From JAZXM01 sp964435795 (lineage in GTDB: Bacteria; Myxococcota_A; UBA9160; UBA4427): a stretch of 64,000 bases of DNA. The translations under genes were made by a program, and so were the position numbers. Position 1 is the stretch's first letter. Each line of letters opens with the position of its first letter. Below are positions 25,755 through 34,200 of this stretch, in pieces. The DNA is taken from contig CAYTAT010000013.1 of NCBI GenBank assembly GCA_964435795.1, positions 1-64,000 on the forward strand, written 5' to 3'. The notes beneath the pieces are model-generated. The model saw only the letters and a list, made by a program, of their open reading frames with translations, ran no database searches and was not told the origin of the DNA.

Positions 25755-26459
25755 CTACGGCGGTGATGTAATGATGTAGTGGAGAAGTCTCCCCGCCCGA
25801 TCGCCCTGCCGGCGATAGGAATCAAATCGCTCCGGATTGCAAAAGGTACAAGCCGCCTCCACCCGAGCGATCCCCGTGGCGGCAAGGCCCGCTTCCCGGA
25901 GTTCCGCTTCCGCCAAGCCTCCCAGGTCCAGATGCGAATGCCCGGGTCGGCTCGACTCGGCAAAACTCTCGACCCGCGGGCCGAATCGCCTGGCCAGGGC
26001 GTCGAGCACCGGCCCATCGACCTCGTAGCAACAGGCACCGATATGCGGACCCACGACGCCGACGATCTCCTCCCCCGGTCGCCCCAGGGCGGATAGTTTT
26101 CCGATCGCCGCCCCGATCACCCCCGCCGCCAGACCTCTCCAGCCGGCGTGGATGGCCACCACTCCCCGACCGGATGTCAGCGAAGCGAGGATGGGCACGC
26201 AGTCGGCCGTCACGACGCCCACCCGTGCGCCCCCTCGATCCGACATCACGGCATCGGCGCGCCCGCGGTCGAGTTCGCCCCCGGACCCGACCCTTGCAAC
26301 CTCGGCCGCATGAACCTGTTCGGCGCAGAGGACGCGGCCGGGCGCCACGGCATTTCGAGTTCCGAACCCGTGCTTGACACCGATTCGCTTCAGCAGGGCA
26401 TGGCGGATGAAGCCGTCGATCGAACCGAGCTCAAGCGCAGCGTCCCGATTCCCCCTCAT
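25755..26459 (-). CDS. pgeF: Multicopper-oxidase-like laccase-domain protein (YfiH/PgeF family)
   Basis: This 234-residue protein belongs to the YfiH/DUF152 family, whose members act as purine nucleoside phosphorylase/deaminases and, in E. coli, clear mis-edited peptidoglycan precursors. Signature segments include VVTADCVPIL, AIHAGWRGLAAG, GPHIGACCYEV and CTFCNPERFDSYRR; the His and Cys residues form the metal site. It overlaps the rluD stop by four bases, a pairing (rluD-yfiH) known in many bacteria. Confidence 0.88.
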   Translation of the reverse strand: MRGNRDAALELGSIDGFIRHALLKRIGVKHGFGTRNAVAPGRVLCAEQVHAAEVARVGSGGELDRGRADAVMSDRGGARVGVVTADCVPILASLTSGRGVVAIHAGWRGLAAGVIGAAIGKLSALGRPGEEIVGVVGPHIGACCYEVDGPVLDALARRFGPRVESFAESSRPGHSHLDLGGLAEAELREAGLAATGIARVEAACTFCNPERFDSYRRQGDRAGRLLHYIITSPP

Positions 26460-27472
26460 GCCTCCCTCCTGCGCAGATCCGAGAGCAGATCGACCAGGTC
26501 GCTGGCTAGGGGGGCCTCGAAGCGCATCCGCTCGCCGCTGCTCGGATGGTCGATGCCCAGCACCGCCGCGTGCAATCCCGGTCTTTCGAGTCGCAGCACA
26601 CCGGGGATGGAAGTCCTCCGGCCACGTCCGTAAACATCATCCCCGTACACGGGTGATCCGATCGATGCCAGATGAACCCGAATCTGATGGGTGCGACCCG
26701 TTTCCGGACGAATCTCGAGCCACGCCATTCCACTTGAGGGAAATCTTTCCAGTACCGTCCAACGCGTCGCCGCAGAGCGGCCCGATCGAGAACGAATGGA
26801 CATCCGTTTGCGATCCCGGAGATGGCGACCGATCGGCGCTTCGATCCGGCCCTCGGTCGCGGCGGGCATGGCGCGCACCGCCACGCGATAGATGCGCTCG
26901 ACCGTATGCTCGTGAAATTGCTCCGAGAGCCTCCTATGGGATCGGTCGTGTTTAGCGGCCACCATGGCGCCGGTCGTCCCCCGATCCAGCCGGTGCACGA
27001 TGCCCGGACGCAGAATGCCCCCGACACCCGCGAGATCCCCGCAGTGGTGCAGCAGTGCATGGACGAGAGTTCCGCTGGAGTGACCGGGGCCCGGATGAAC
27101 CACCATCCCGGCCGCCTTGTCGACAACGATCAAATCCGAATCCTCGTAGAGGATCCGCAGCGGAATGGCTTCGGGTCTGAGCTCGAAGGCCTCGGGCTCG
27201 GGAGGAGTCGCCTCCAGGACATCCCCCTCGCTCACCCTGCGACTAGATCGAGCCAAGGGCGCCCCGGCGAGTTTCACGTGGCCGCCATCGATCCAGCGAG
27301 AAATCTGGGCCCGGGGGAGCCCGGAGAGCCTCGCGAGCGCAAGATCCGCGCGCTCGCCCGCCAACTCCTCGTCAACCGTGAAAGAGATCATCCGAGTCGA
27401 GGCAGCGGCGGTCGGTTCCTCGGCGGCATCAGCCGGGCGCCCCGGCTCCCCTCCATCGGAAAAAGTGCCCAC
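26456..27472 (-). CDS. rluD: 23S rRNA pseudouridine synthase RluD family
   Basis: This protein of up to 338 residues has an S4 domain (PRAQISRWIDGGHVKLAG), the catalytic domain with DKAAGMVVHPGPGH and HRLDRGTTGAM (catalytic Asp), and RPETGRTHQIRVHLA. This is typical of RluD, which modifies helix 69 of 23S rRNA. Family homology begins at the ATG at 27391; the longer frame from GTG 27472 adds 27 poorly conserved residues and neither start has a strong ribosome-binding site. Coupled to pgeF by a four-base overlap. Confidence 0.9.
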   Translation of the reverse strand: MGTFSDGGEPGRPADAAEEPTAAASTRMISFTVDEELAGERADLALARLSGLPRAQISRWIDGGHVKLAGAPLARSSRRVSEGDVLEATPPEPEAFELRPEAIPLRILYEDSDLIVVDKAAGMVVHPGPGHSSGTLVHALLHHCGDLAGVGGILRPGIVHRLDRGTTGAMVAAKHDRSHRRLSEQFHEHTVERIYRVAVRAMPAATEGRIEAPIGRHLRDRKRMSIRSRSGRSAATRWTVLERFPSSGMAWLEIRPETGRTHQIRVHLASIGSPVYGDDVYGRGRRTSIPGVLRLERPGLHAAVLGIDHPSSGERMRFEAPLASDLVDLLSDLRRREA

Positions 27473-27491
27473 CCCAACAACAGCGACTGGA

Positions 27492-28220
27492 TCAGCGACG
27501 GCCCAGGAAGCGACTGCGCCCCTGGTCGGCCCGGGCTTTTTCGACCAGCTCCACGTAGCCCGGCACGACGAGCTCGGGATTCAGCCCGATCGTCTGAGCG
27601 TACCCCGTCACAAATCCGCGAACGTAGACCGTCGCGGGAAGATCCGCGTAATTGTCGGCCTCGATGTGGCGCAGCGTTCCGACGCTCACCTTGGTCACCT
27701 CGGAAATTTCCTCGAGTTCGAAGCCGGCACTGATTCTCGCACGACGCAGGAGCGAGCCATTACACTCGGAACCCTCGTGAATCAATTCCTCCTCAAAGGC
27801 CATCATCTCCTCCTCTGGATACTTCGAAGCAGCTTGGGAGCCACTCGCGATCGGTTCAGCCGGAGCCGAATCCATCCCGCTTCGGGAATCGTACTTCTCG
27901 CGTAGGTCCGGATCCACCAGTACTCGGTATGCCCGCTCGATCCGCTCACGAATCACCGAAGCGTCCTTTTCTCCAAAAAGTGAATACAGCGCCACGGAAT
28001 CCGATTCGTAGGCGTCTAGCAGGTGCCGGTAGGCGCGCTCGATCTCCTCGGAAGAAGCGATCGGAGATACTTCCAACACCTCGTAGGGGCTCATCTCGTC
28101 GAGGATCTTCAAATCGACCCCCAGGGTGGGCGACTCATCCGGACGTCCAGACGGAGCCTCCGGTCGTCTGGCCCCGTTGCGCCTTTTCTCGCCGCCCTCG
28201 AACCGATCCGCGCGAGTCAT
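27492..28220 (-). CDS. J-domain-like / RodZ-type HTH protein
   Basis: This protein of up to 242 residues has a DnaJ-like helical segment (MSPYEVLEVSP, EIERAYRHLL, DPDLREKYDSR). A RodZ-type helix-turn-helix follows near residues 155-220 (LRRARISAGFELEEISEVTKVS, then IEADNYADLPATVYVRGFVTGYA; each quoted only in part). The HPD motif needed to stimulate DnaK is missing and there is no membrane segment, so it is neither a normal J protein nor RodZ. The start is uncertain: the frame opens at 28220, inside the upstream gene, but a TTG at 28112 with GGGGG just ahead would avoid most of the 86-bp overlap. The pairing with the MinD-like ATPase suggests joint action. Confidence 0.75.
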   Translation of the reverse strand: MTRADRFEGGEKRRNGARRPEAPSGRPDESPTLGVDLKILDEMSPYEVLEVSPIASSEEIERAYRHLLDAYESDSVALYSLFGEKDASVIRERIERAYRVLVDPDLREKYDSRSGMDSAPAEPIASGSQAASKYPEEEMMAFEEELIHEGSECNGSLLRRARISAGFELEEISEVTKVSVGTLRHIEADNYADLPATVYVRGFVTGYAQTIGLNPELVVPGYVELVEKARADQGRSRFLGRR

Positions 28221-29190
28221 CGGATAGACGAATCAACTTGGCGGCGATGCGCTGCACATAGCCGGCCGCATCCGAGCGCTCGTGATATCCGATCAGGGAC
28301 TTGCGAGACGTCACCGCCATTCTGGCCTCGTCTTCATGGTTCACGTAGCCGAGGTAATCGGCCTCGATGCCAAAAAATTTCCGGCATACGCTCACCACCG
28401 CGAAGCCCAATTTCACGTTCTCGGCGCTGCGGACCTCGTTGATCATGATCCGGGGCCGAAAGCCCTGCACGATCTCGCGGATGAGCTTCTGCTCCACCGG
28501 GCCCAGGCCTTCGATTTCCCGAATCAATTCGAGCGGCGTGCGGATGCCCAATTCGTTGCGTGGATCCATCGACGTGCTGACGAGATTGCGCATTTCATGA
28601 CTCGAGGCTTCCGTCTGCAACTTCCGATAGAAGGCGGCCCTCAGGAATGTGTATGCGTTCTCCACGGACGTCGGCTGGGGAACCATGACCAGCAGCGAAT
28701 GGTCGGCCATCAGGAAATAGTCCAGCACCGCTGAATGGGAACCGGCCCCCAGGTCGATCACGACATAATCGGTCGGCAGTCTTCGAAGTTCGCGAATCAA
28801 TCGAAGCCGCCGACTCTGGGAGGGCTGCATGTCGCCAAGATGAGCATGGGTCGCGGCAATGATCTGCAGATTGGACTCATCGGTATCCAGCAGGAGTTTG
28901 CGAAGGTCTTCCTCCCGCCCGGATACGAAATCTGCAAGGCTCAGTTGGGGGTTCGCAACGCCCAGGCAGGTATGGAGATTCGCACCCTCGAGATCCGTAT
29001 CGACCGCCACCACTCGATGGCCCAGGCGAGAAAGGGCCACGGAGAGATTCGTAGCCACGAAGGTCTTGCCAACGCCCCCCTTGCCGGCACCAACGGCGAT
29101 CACTCGCGGCCCTGGGCCCCGCAGAAATTCCAATGGCCTCGATGAAGTTCCGATGCCAGACCGGGATCCATTTGCCCTCAACCCAGGCAC
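28135..29190 (-). CDS. MinD/ParA-family P-loop ATPase (FlhG-like)
   Basis: This 351-residue protein has the deviant Walker A motif of the MinD/ParA class (GAGKGGVGKTFVATNLS), VAVDTDLEGANLH and the Walker B segment DYVVIDLGAG. These ATPases dimerise on ATP and position cell-envelope, flagellar or division structures. No C-terminal amphipathic MinD membrane-targeting helix is evident; the C-terminus is Arg/Gly-rich. The start is GTG 29190, with AGGGG directly before it. It follows selA by 78 bp and overlaps the J-like/HTH gene. Confidence 0.85.
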   Translation of the reverse strand: MPGLRANGSRSGIGTSSRPLEFLRGPGPRVIAVGAGKGGVGKTFVATNLSVALSRLGHRVVAVDTDLEGANLHTCLGVANPQLSLADFVSGREEDLRKLLLDTDESNLQIIAATHAHLGDMQPSQSRRLRLIRELRRLPTDYVVIDLGAGSHSAVLDYFLMADHSLLVMVPQPTSVENAYTFLRAAFYRKLQTEASSHEMRNLVSTSMDPRNELGIRTPLELIREIEGLGPVEQKLIREIVQGFRPRIMINEVRSAENVKLGFAVVSVCRKFFGIEADYLGYVNHEDEARMAVTSRKSLIGYHERSDAAGYVQRIAAKLIRLSDDSRGSVRGRREKAQRGQTTGGSVWTSG

Positions 29191-29268
29191 CCCCTATGCG
29201 AGTTGGGAACCACGCCCAATGTCGAAGACGCGACCCGCAGGGAAAACTACAGAATGGCGTTCGCTGAT

Positions 29269-30690
29269 TCAACGCAGAACGGCGAGCAGACCCTCGAAGA
29301 GCAGCGAAATCTCCTCGACGGCCACACTCCGCAGGTCGATCAGAAGCCGGGCATCCCGCACCCTGGCCAGCACGGGGGATTCGAGCCGACGCAGACGGGC
29401 GGCCAACTCTTCCGAGCCGATCTCCGCACGCACCGCGATCACCCAGCTATGCAATTCGAAACCGGGCAGCGAGCCCCCACCCACCGGAACCCGATCCTCG
29501 ACGACCGAGAACTCGACGGATATTCCCTCCGCGGCCGCTCTTTCCTGCAATTTCATCGCGAAGGAACGGGTTTGCGCCCGATATTCCCCGGCCGGCCGGA
29601 GAATCTGGCCGAGCAGGGGGATCTCCTCGACGGCGCGCCCATCCAGCAGACTTCCGAGGGTCCAGTCGAGAGCGGCCAGGCTCATTTTGTCGAGGCGAAG
29701 CGCCCGCGCAAGGGGATTCTTCCGCATGGCGGTGATATGCCGATCGCGGCCCAGGACGAGTCCCGCCTGGGGGCCACCCAGCAATTTATCCCCCGAAAAA
29801 CAGACCAGGTCGACGCCGGTGCGAATGCGACCCGGCACGAAGGACTCGGATGGGAGCCCCCGTGATGTGAGATCCACCAGGGTCCCGCTTCCCAGATCCT
29901 CGAGCACGGGGAGTCGATGGCGCTCGCCGAGGGCGACCAACTCCCCGAGTTCCACTTCCTTGACGAAACCCCGCTGCTCGAAGTTGCTGCGATGCACTTT
30001 GAGAAGCATCGCGGTGCCGGATCCAATCGCCGCCTCGTAGTCCCGCAAATGGGTCCGGTTGGTGGAACCGACCTCGACCAACTCGACCCCTGCGCGCTGC
30101 ATGATCTCCGGCACCCGAAAGGAGCCTCCGATCTCGACCAATTCCCCGCGCGAAACCACCACCTGCTTTCCGGCGGCCAGGGTATTGAGGGCCAGCAGCA
30201 ATGCCGCGGCGTTGTTATTGCACGCATAGGCGGCCTCGGCTCCCGAAAGCAGGCGGAGTCGACCCGCCACACTTTCCAGCCGATCACCGCGACTGCCAGA
30301 CGCGAGATCGAGTTCCAAATCCGTATAGCCGGCGGCGGCGCTGGCCGCGGCTCGAGCCGCGCCCCCCGCCAGGGGAGCCCGACCGAGATTGGTGTGCAAA
30401 ACGATGCCCGTGGCATTGACGACCCCTCGGGGACCACCGTTTGCGAGATCCGACGCAATGCCGGCCGCTTCCCGGATCGGATCCCGATGTTTTTCGCCGG
30501 CCCGAAATGGCGGCGCACCCACGGGGGCGCACTCGAATTCGCTGCGGAGGTCGGCGAGAACGAGTTGGGCGGCACGAGAGGCGGCCCAACGAGGAAGTTG
30601 CGGATTCTCCACGATCAGTTCCTCGATCATTCGATGAACCGAGGGCAGGAGCCGGCGAGGATCCGTATTGACGTCGGGCTCTGAATCCAT
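29269..30690 (-). CDS. selA: L-seryl-tRNA(Sec) selenium transferase SelA
   Basis: This 473-residue PLP enzyme converts seryl-tRNA(Sec) to selenocysteyl-tRNA(Sec). It shows VVNATGIVLHTNLGRAPL, ACNNNAAALLLALN, SRGELVEIGGSFRVP and the PLP-lysine region FSGDKLLGGPQAG, all diagnostic of SelA. Length is normal. It implies a selenocysteine system, but no selB, selD or tRNA(Sec) was found in the window and no UGA-interrupted gene was noticed. It starts divergently from the RNase E/G gene, separated by a 672-bp region rich in hairpins. Confidence 0.94.
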   Translation of the reverse strand: MDSEPDVNTDPRRLLPSVHRMIEELIVENPQLPRWAASRAAQLVLADLRSEFECAPVGAPPFRAGEKHRDPIREAAGIASDLANGGPRGVVNATGIVLHTNLGRAPLAGGAARAAASAAAGYTDLELDLASGSRGDRLESVAGRLRLLSGAEAAYACNNNAAALLLALNTLAAGKQVVVSRGELVEIGGSFRVPEIMQRAGVELVEVGSTNRTHLRDYEAAIGSGTAMLLKVHRSNFEQRGFVKEVELGELVALGERHRLPVLEDLGSGTLVDLTSRGLPSESFVPGRIRTGVDLVCFSGDKLLGGPQAGLVLGRDRHITAMRKNPLARALRLDKMSLAALDWTLGSLLDGRAVEEIPLLGQILRPAGEYRAQTRSFAMKLQERAAAEGISVEFSVVEDRVPVGGGSLPGFELHSWVIAVRAEIGSEELAARLRRLESPVLARVRDARLLIDLRSVAVEEISLLFEGLLAVLR

Positions 30691-31362
30691 GATCGTACCC
30701 TACTGAAATTACACGGAGGTGGCTTGGTGATCGTCTGCCCCCGGAAAGCGCGACCCCGCTGAGTGACAGCTGGGCGCGTCGGCTTCCGGGTGCCGTTCAC
30801 AACCGGAGGATCCACCCGCGAAAGCGCGGCGGTATCCGAAGTACTGGAGCCCGAACGCCAATCAAGGTCACCACGAGAGTGGAAAGCCGAACTGCCCTTA
30901 CTGGCAGTCGGGGAGACCCGGAGAGCGCATTGGCGAAAGCTAGGTTTTGGGGGCACGAGACGACCGGGGCCGTCGGATTCGATGACGCAATTGGGGAAAG
31001 GACGGCGACATTGCCGACCCGCGGGAAATTTCGAGTCCTTCGGACGTGCGCAGGCACGGAACAAAACCAGAGTCAGCCGACTCCGTCTGAAAAAGAGAAT
31101 ATTCAAAACTGTGCGAGTCCACGATCTCAGGATCGATTTCGGGAGACCGGAGTATCCGAACTTTCACGCGAGGCCCGGTAGCCGCGCCTCGTTGTCCCGC
31201 TAGCAGCAAAGACTCTGCCTGTCCTGGGGGGACGGCGGATCAGGTCATTCCCCCGAAGCGACTCGCCAACGCCACGAAAGCTCTACGCATCTTTCCAACG
31301 GAATCTCCTATGAATCCGTGCGGGGGGCCGCGGGGGCTGTCGGGTAGCGAGCGACGCCATCC
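30691..31362. other. 672-bp intergenic region between selA and the RNase E/G gene
   Basis: No coding frame here resembles a known protein. The stretch from about 30730 to 31140 holds many short perfect hairpins, listed in the adjoining ncRNA entry. The rest, up to 31362, should include the promoter and leader of the RNase E/G gene, but no clear -35/-10 pair was seen on either strand. tmRNA, RNase P RNA, 6S and SRP RNA signatures were looked for and not found. Confidence 0.6.
30730..31140 (+). ncRNA. Candidate structured RNA or leader upstream of RNase E/G gene
   Basis: Perfect stem-loops follow one another closely. CCAC-GAGA-GTGG is at 30871-30882, ACTGCC-CTTACT-GGCAGT at 30891-30908, CGGG-GAGA-CCCG at 30909-30920, GTGC-GCAG-GCAC at 31046-31057 and GAGTC-AGCC-GACTC at 31070-31083. 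CGC-GAAA-GCG occurs near 30818 and GATC-TCAG-GATC near 31123. Several loops are GNRA tetraloops only when read on the plus strand, which suggests a plus-strand RNA leading into the RNase E/G gene. E. coli rne has a long structured 5' UTR used for autoregulation; a similar role here is inference. Boundaries are approximate. Confidence 0.35.
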
Positions 31363-33396
31363 ATGGAGAATGAAATCATCATCAACGCGGACTCGGGCGA
31401 GACCCGGGTCGCGTTGTTGGAGCGCTCCGTATTCACGGAACTCCACATAGAACGCGAACGAAGCAAGAGTGTTGTCGGGCATATCGTGAAGGGCCGCGTC
31501 AGCCGCGTGCTGCCCGGGATGCAGGCCGCATTCGTCGACATTGGGCTCGAGAAGGCCGCATTCCTTTACGTCGGGGACTACTTCGACAACTCCCTCGGAG
31601 ACGATGGAGACAAGGCACCTCCCGGCCCGAGCCGGGGCCGAAATGGACGGCGGGGCATGGCCCCGCCGCGCATCGATACGGTTCTCTCCGAGGGCCAGGA
31701 AATCGTCGTCCAGATCGCCAAGGCGCCCATCGGCACGAAGGGCGCCAGGATCACCTCGAATATCTCCATCCCCGGCCGCCACCTGGTCCTTACGCCCGCA
31801 TCGCGTCGCGTGGGGGTCTCCCGGCGCATCGGCTCGGATAAGGAACGCAAACGCCTGCGCGAGGTGGTCGAATCCCTCAGGCCCAAGGATCTCGGCTTCA
31901 TCATTCGCACGGCGGGGGATAAGGCCAGGGACGCCGATCTCGAGGCGGATATCCGTTATCTCGATTCGATCTGGCGATCGGTCCAGACCCGCAGAGCCGA
32001 GAAACCCGCCCCCTGCGTCCTGCATGCCGAACACGATCTGCCCCTGCGGATCGTGCGTGATCTCGCAGGACCCCAGACGTCGCGCATCGTGGTCGACAGC
32101 GCCGAAATCCACGAGGCCCTCAAAACTTTCGTGAGCGAGTTCGTCGCGGATCCGAAACCCGAACTGGAGCATTACCAGGACTCCCTGCCCATCTTCAACC
32201 GCTTCGGGCTGGAGGAGCAGATTCACGCGAATCTCGAACGCAAGGTGCCCCTCAGATCCGGAGGCTCCCTGGTCGTCGATCAATCCGAAGCGCTGACGGC
32301 CATCGACGTCAATACCGGCCGTTTCGTGGGCAAGCGCGATCTTGAGGAAACGGTCTACAAGACGAATCTCGAAGCGGTTCAGGAAGTCGTCCGCCAGCTG
32401 CGCTTCCGCAATATCGGGGGCCTGATCATTATCGACCTGATCGATATGGAGTCGGCGGACCACCGCGAGAAAGTCTACCGCGCACTTCAGGATGCCCTGC
32501 GTTCCGACAAGGCCAGGACCAATATCTTCAAGATCTCCGAACTCGGGCTGATCGAGATGACCCGCAAGAGGACGCGGGAGAATCTGATCCAGACGATCTG
32601 CGAGCCATGCGGTCATTGCGAGGGTCGGGGCTACATGCTTTCCGGGGAAAGCGTGAGCTACAACCTGCTTCGGGAGATCCGCAGCGCCCTGCCGCGATTC
32701 AGCGGCCAGCATATCGCCATCACGGTGGCGCCACGCGTAGCGGAGCGGCTCCTTGGCAGCGAACACAAGACCCTCGTGGGACTCTCCGAAGAACTCGGGC
32801 GAAAGATCGAAATTCGGGCCCGCCCGGGGCTCCACCAGGAGCAATTCGAAGTGGAGGCCCTGGATCGCGGACCCGGAATCGCGACCGATCTCGGCTGGCT
32901 GAAGGCCGCCGAGGAGAGCACTTCGGGCAGCGAAAACAAGAAGCCCGCTGGCCGCGGAGGGAAGAGAAGAGAGGGCTCAAGGCGACGGGGACGTGGCGGC
33001 CGCGGAGATGCGGCCGAAAAGAGTCGCGAAACTTCCCCGGCGGCGAAGATCCCCGACGAGCCCGAAGCCGTCGAGGAGGCACAAGCTCTGCCTGCCGAGG
33101 AGTCCCCTCGGGACAAGGCGCTCCCGGCCCTCGCGGAGGCCGAGGACTCGGAGGCCAAAAAGGCCGGGGAAGCCGGGGAAGCCGGGGAAGCCGAGAAAGT
33201 AGAGCGAGCGGAGAGCGCCGAGGGCGATTCCCCGGAAGAGGAGCCCTCGGAGGCCGAGTCCCAGCCGGCGGCCCTCTCGCAAGCCGCAGAACCTGGACTG
33301 GCTGGCGAGTCCGGCTACAGTCCGGCCGCCGAGCCGGCCCAGGAACCTCAACCGCTTGACGATGAAGCGGAATCACGGATACTACCGCGCTCCTGA
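31363..33396 (+). CDS. rng: Ribonuclease E/G family endoribonuclease
   Basis: This 677-residue protein has an N-terminal S1-like RNA-binding domain (GHIVKGRVSRVLPGMQAAF). The RNase E/G catalytic domain follows (AIDVNTGRFVGKRDLEETV, IIIDLIDMES with metal-binding Asp residues). A zinc-link motif, CEPCGHCEGRG, comes next. It cleaves single-stranded RNA in mRNA turnover and rRNA maturation. After about residue 515 a low-complexity Ala/Glu/Arg tail begins, with a basic patch (GKRREGSRRRGRGGRG) and acidic AGE repeats. This resembles the disordered scaffold of RNase E rather than the short E. coli RNase G. It is 24 bp upstream of rplU. Confidence 0.93.
   Translation: MENEIIINADSGETRVALLERSVFTELHIERERSKSVVGHIVKGRVSRVLPGMQAAFVDIGLEKAAFLYVGDYFDNSLGDDGDKAPPGPSRGRNGRRGMAPPRIDTVLSEGQEIVVQIAKAPIGTKGARITSNISIPGRHLVLTPASRRVGVSRRIGSDKERKRLREVVESLRPKDLGFIIRTAGDKARDADLEADIRYLDSIWRSVQTRRAEKPAPCVLHAEHDLPLRIVRDLAGPQTSRIVVDSAEIHEALKTFVSEFVADPKPELEHYQDSLPIFNRFGLEEQIHANLERKVPLRSGGSLVVDQSEALTAIDVNTGRFVGKRDLEETVYKTNLEAVQEVVRQLRFRNIGGLIIIDLIDMESADHREKVYRALQDALRSDKARTNIFKISELGLIEMTRKRTRENLIQTICEPCGHCEGRGYMLSGESVSYNLLREIRSALPRFSGQHIAITVAPRVAERLLGSEHKTLVGLSEELGRKIEIRARPGLHQEQFEVEALDRGPGIATDLGWLKAAEESTSGSENKKPAGRGGKRREGSRRRGRGGRGDAAEKSRETSPAAKIPDEPEAVEEAQALPAEESPRDKALPALAEAEDSEAKKAGEAGEAGEAEKVERAESAEGDSPEEEPSEAESQPAALSQAAEPGLAGESGYSPAAEPAQEPQPLDDEAESRILPRS
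33165..33195 (+). repeat. 9-bp tandem repeat encoding AGE in RNase E/G tail
   Basis: Three consecutive copies of GGGGAAGCC encode GEA repeats in the acidic low-complexity tail of the RNase E/G protein. The unit is a multiple of three, so copy-number changes would keep the frame. Confidence 0.7.
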
Positions 33397-33420
33397 AGAG
33401 AGCCGGGAAACGAGGAAATC

Positions 33421-33732
33421 ATGTACGCCGTAGTTCGCACAGGTGGAAAGCAATTTCGGATGGAGCCCGGGGAGCGAGTCCGGGTAGAGTCGTTGCCCGG
33501 TGAAGTCGGGGCCCGGATCGAGTTGGGCGATGTCCTGATGGTGGGCGACGATGACGACGTCAAGATCGGAACGCCAACCGTCGAGGGCGCCCGGGTCCAG
33601 GCCACGATCACGGCCCAGGGTCGGCATCCGAAAATCCGTGTCTTCAAGATGAAGAGGCGCAAGGGCTACCATCGGCTCCAGGGACATCGGCAGTCCTATA
33701 CGGAAATCCAAGTCGACTCCATCGACGACTGA
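33421..33732 (+). CDS. rplU: 50S ribosomal protein bL21
   Basis: This 103-residue protein matches L21, with MYAVVRTGGKQFRMEPGE at the N-terminus and the C-terminal motif KMKRRKGYHRLQGHRQSYTE. It binds 23S rRNA in the large subunit. It begins the conserved rplU-rpmA-obgE group. Confidence 0.97.
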   Translation: MYAVVRTGGKQFRMEPGERVRVESLPGEVGARIELGDVLMVGDDDDVKIGTPTVEGARVQATITAQGRHPKIRVFKMKRRKGYHRLQGHRQSYTEIQVDSIDD

Positions 33733-33826
33733 GATCGGCAATCGAAAACCGGCATCGTCAACCGAATTCGGGAAACGACTGAACGAATGGGGTCGACGAT
33801 CCCGGTGACCGCGAGGAAGAATCGTT

Positions 33827-34081
33827 ATGGCGCATAAGAAGGGGCAGGGCAGTTCCCGCAACGGGCGCGACAGCAACGGGCAGCGGCGGGGAGTCAAGGT
33901 ATTCGCGGGACAGACCGTGAACGCGGGCTCTATTCTCGTGCGGCAGGTCGGTACCCGAATCCACCCCGGCAAGAACGTGGGCTGCGGCAGGGATTACACT
34001 CTCTTCGCGCTTTCCGAGGGCGTGGTCCGTTATCACAAGTCGAGGGGCCGAATGCACGCCCATATCGATACCGCGGAGTAA
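33827..34081 (+). CDS. rpmA: 50S ribosomal protein bL27
   Basis: This 84-residue protein begins MAHKKGQGSSRNGRDSNGQR, the typical L27 N-terminus that reaches the peptidyl-transferase centre. It continues with VKVFAGQTVNAGSILVRQ. There is no cleaved N-terminal extension of the Firmicutes kind. It lies 94 bp after rplU and 119 bp before the obgE start. Confidence 0.97.
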   Translation: MAHKKGQGSSRNGRDSNGQRRGVKVFAGQTVNAGSILVRQVGTRIHPGKNVGCGRDYTLFALSEGVVRYHKSRGRMHAHIDTAE

Positions 34082-34200
34082 CCCCGAGCAGTAGACAGGG
34101 AATCGCGACGCGTTTTCGCCGGAATCCCGGACCGCGCTGAGCTTTCCCACGACGGGGAAGACCCCCACGTGCTCGAATGGGCGTGGAGAGGAGCGCCGTC

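Noticed and set aside
30763..31203. 146-codon plus-strand frame upstream of the RNase E/G gene
   Set aside because: No domain or ribosome-binding site; the same bases form many perfect hairpins, which fits an RNA better.
30691..31362. Known housekeeping RNA (tmRNA, RNase P RNA, 6S, SRP RNA, tRNA-Sec)
   Set aside because: Conserved core sequences of these RNAs were looked for and are absent.
31240..32844. 534-codon minus-strand frame
   Set aside because: It lies antisense within the RNase E/G gene; GC-rich codon bias commonly opens such frames.
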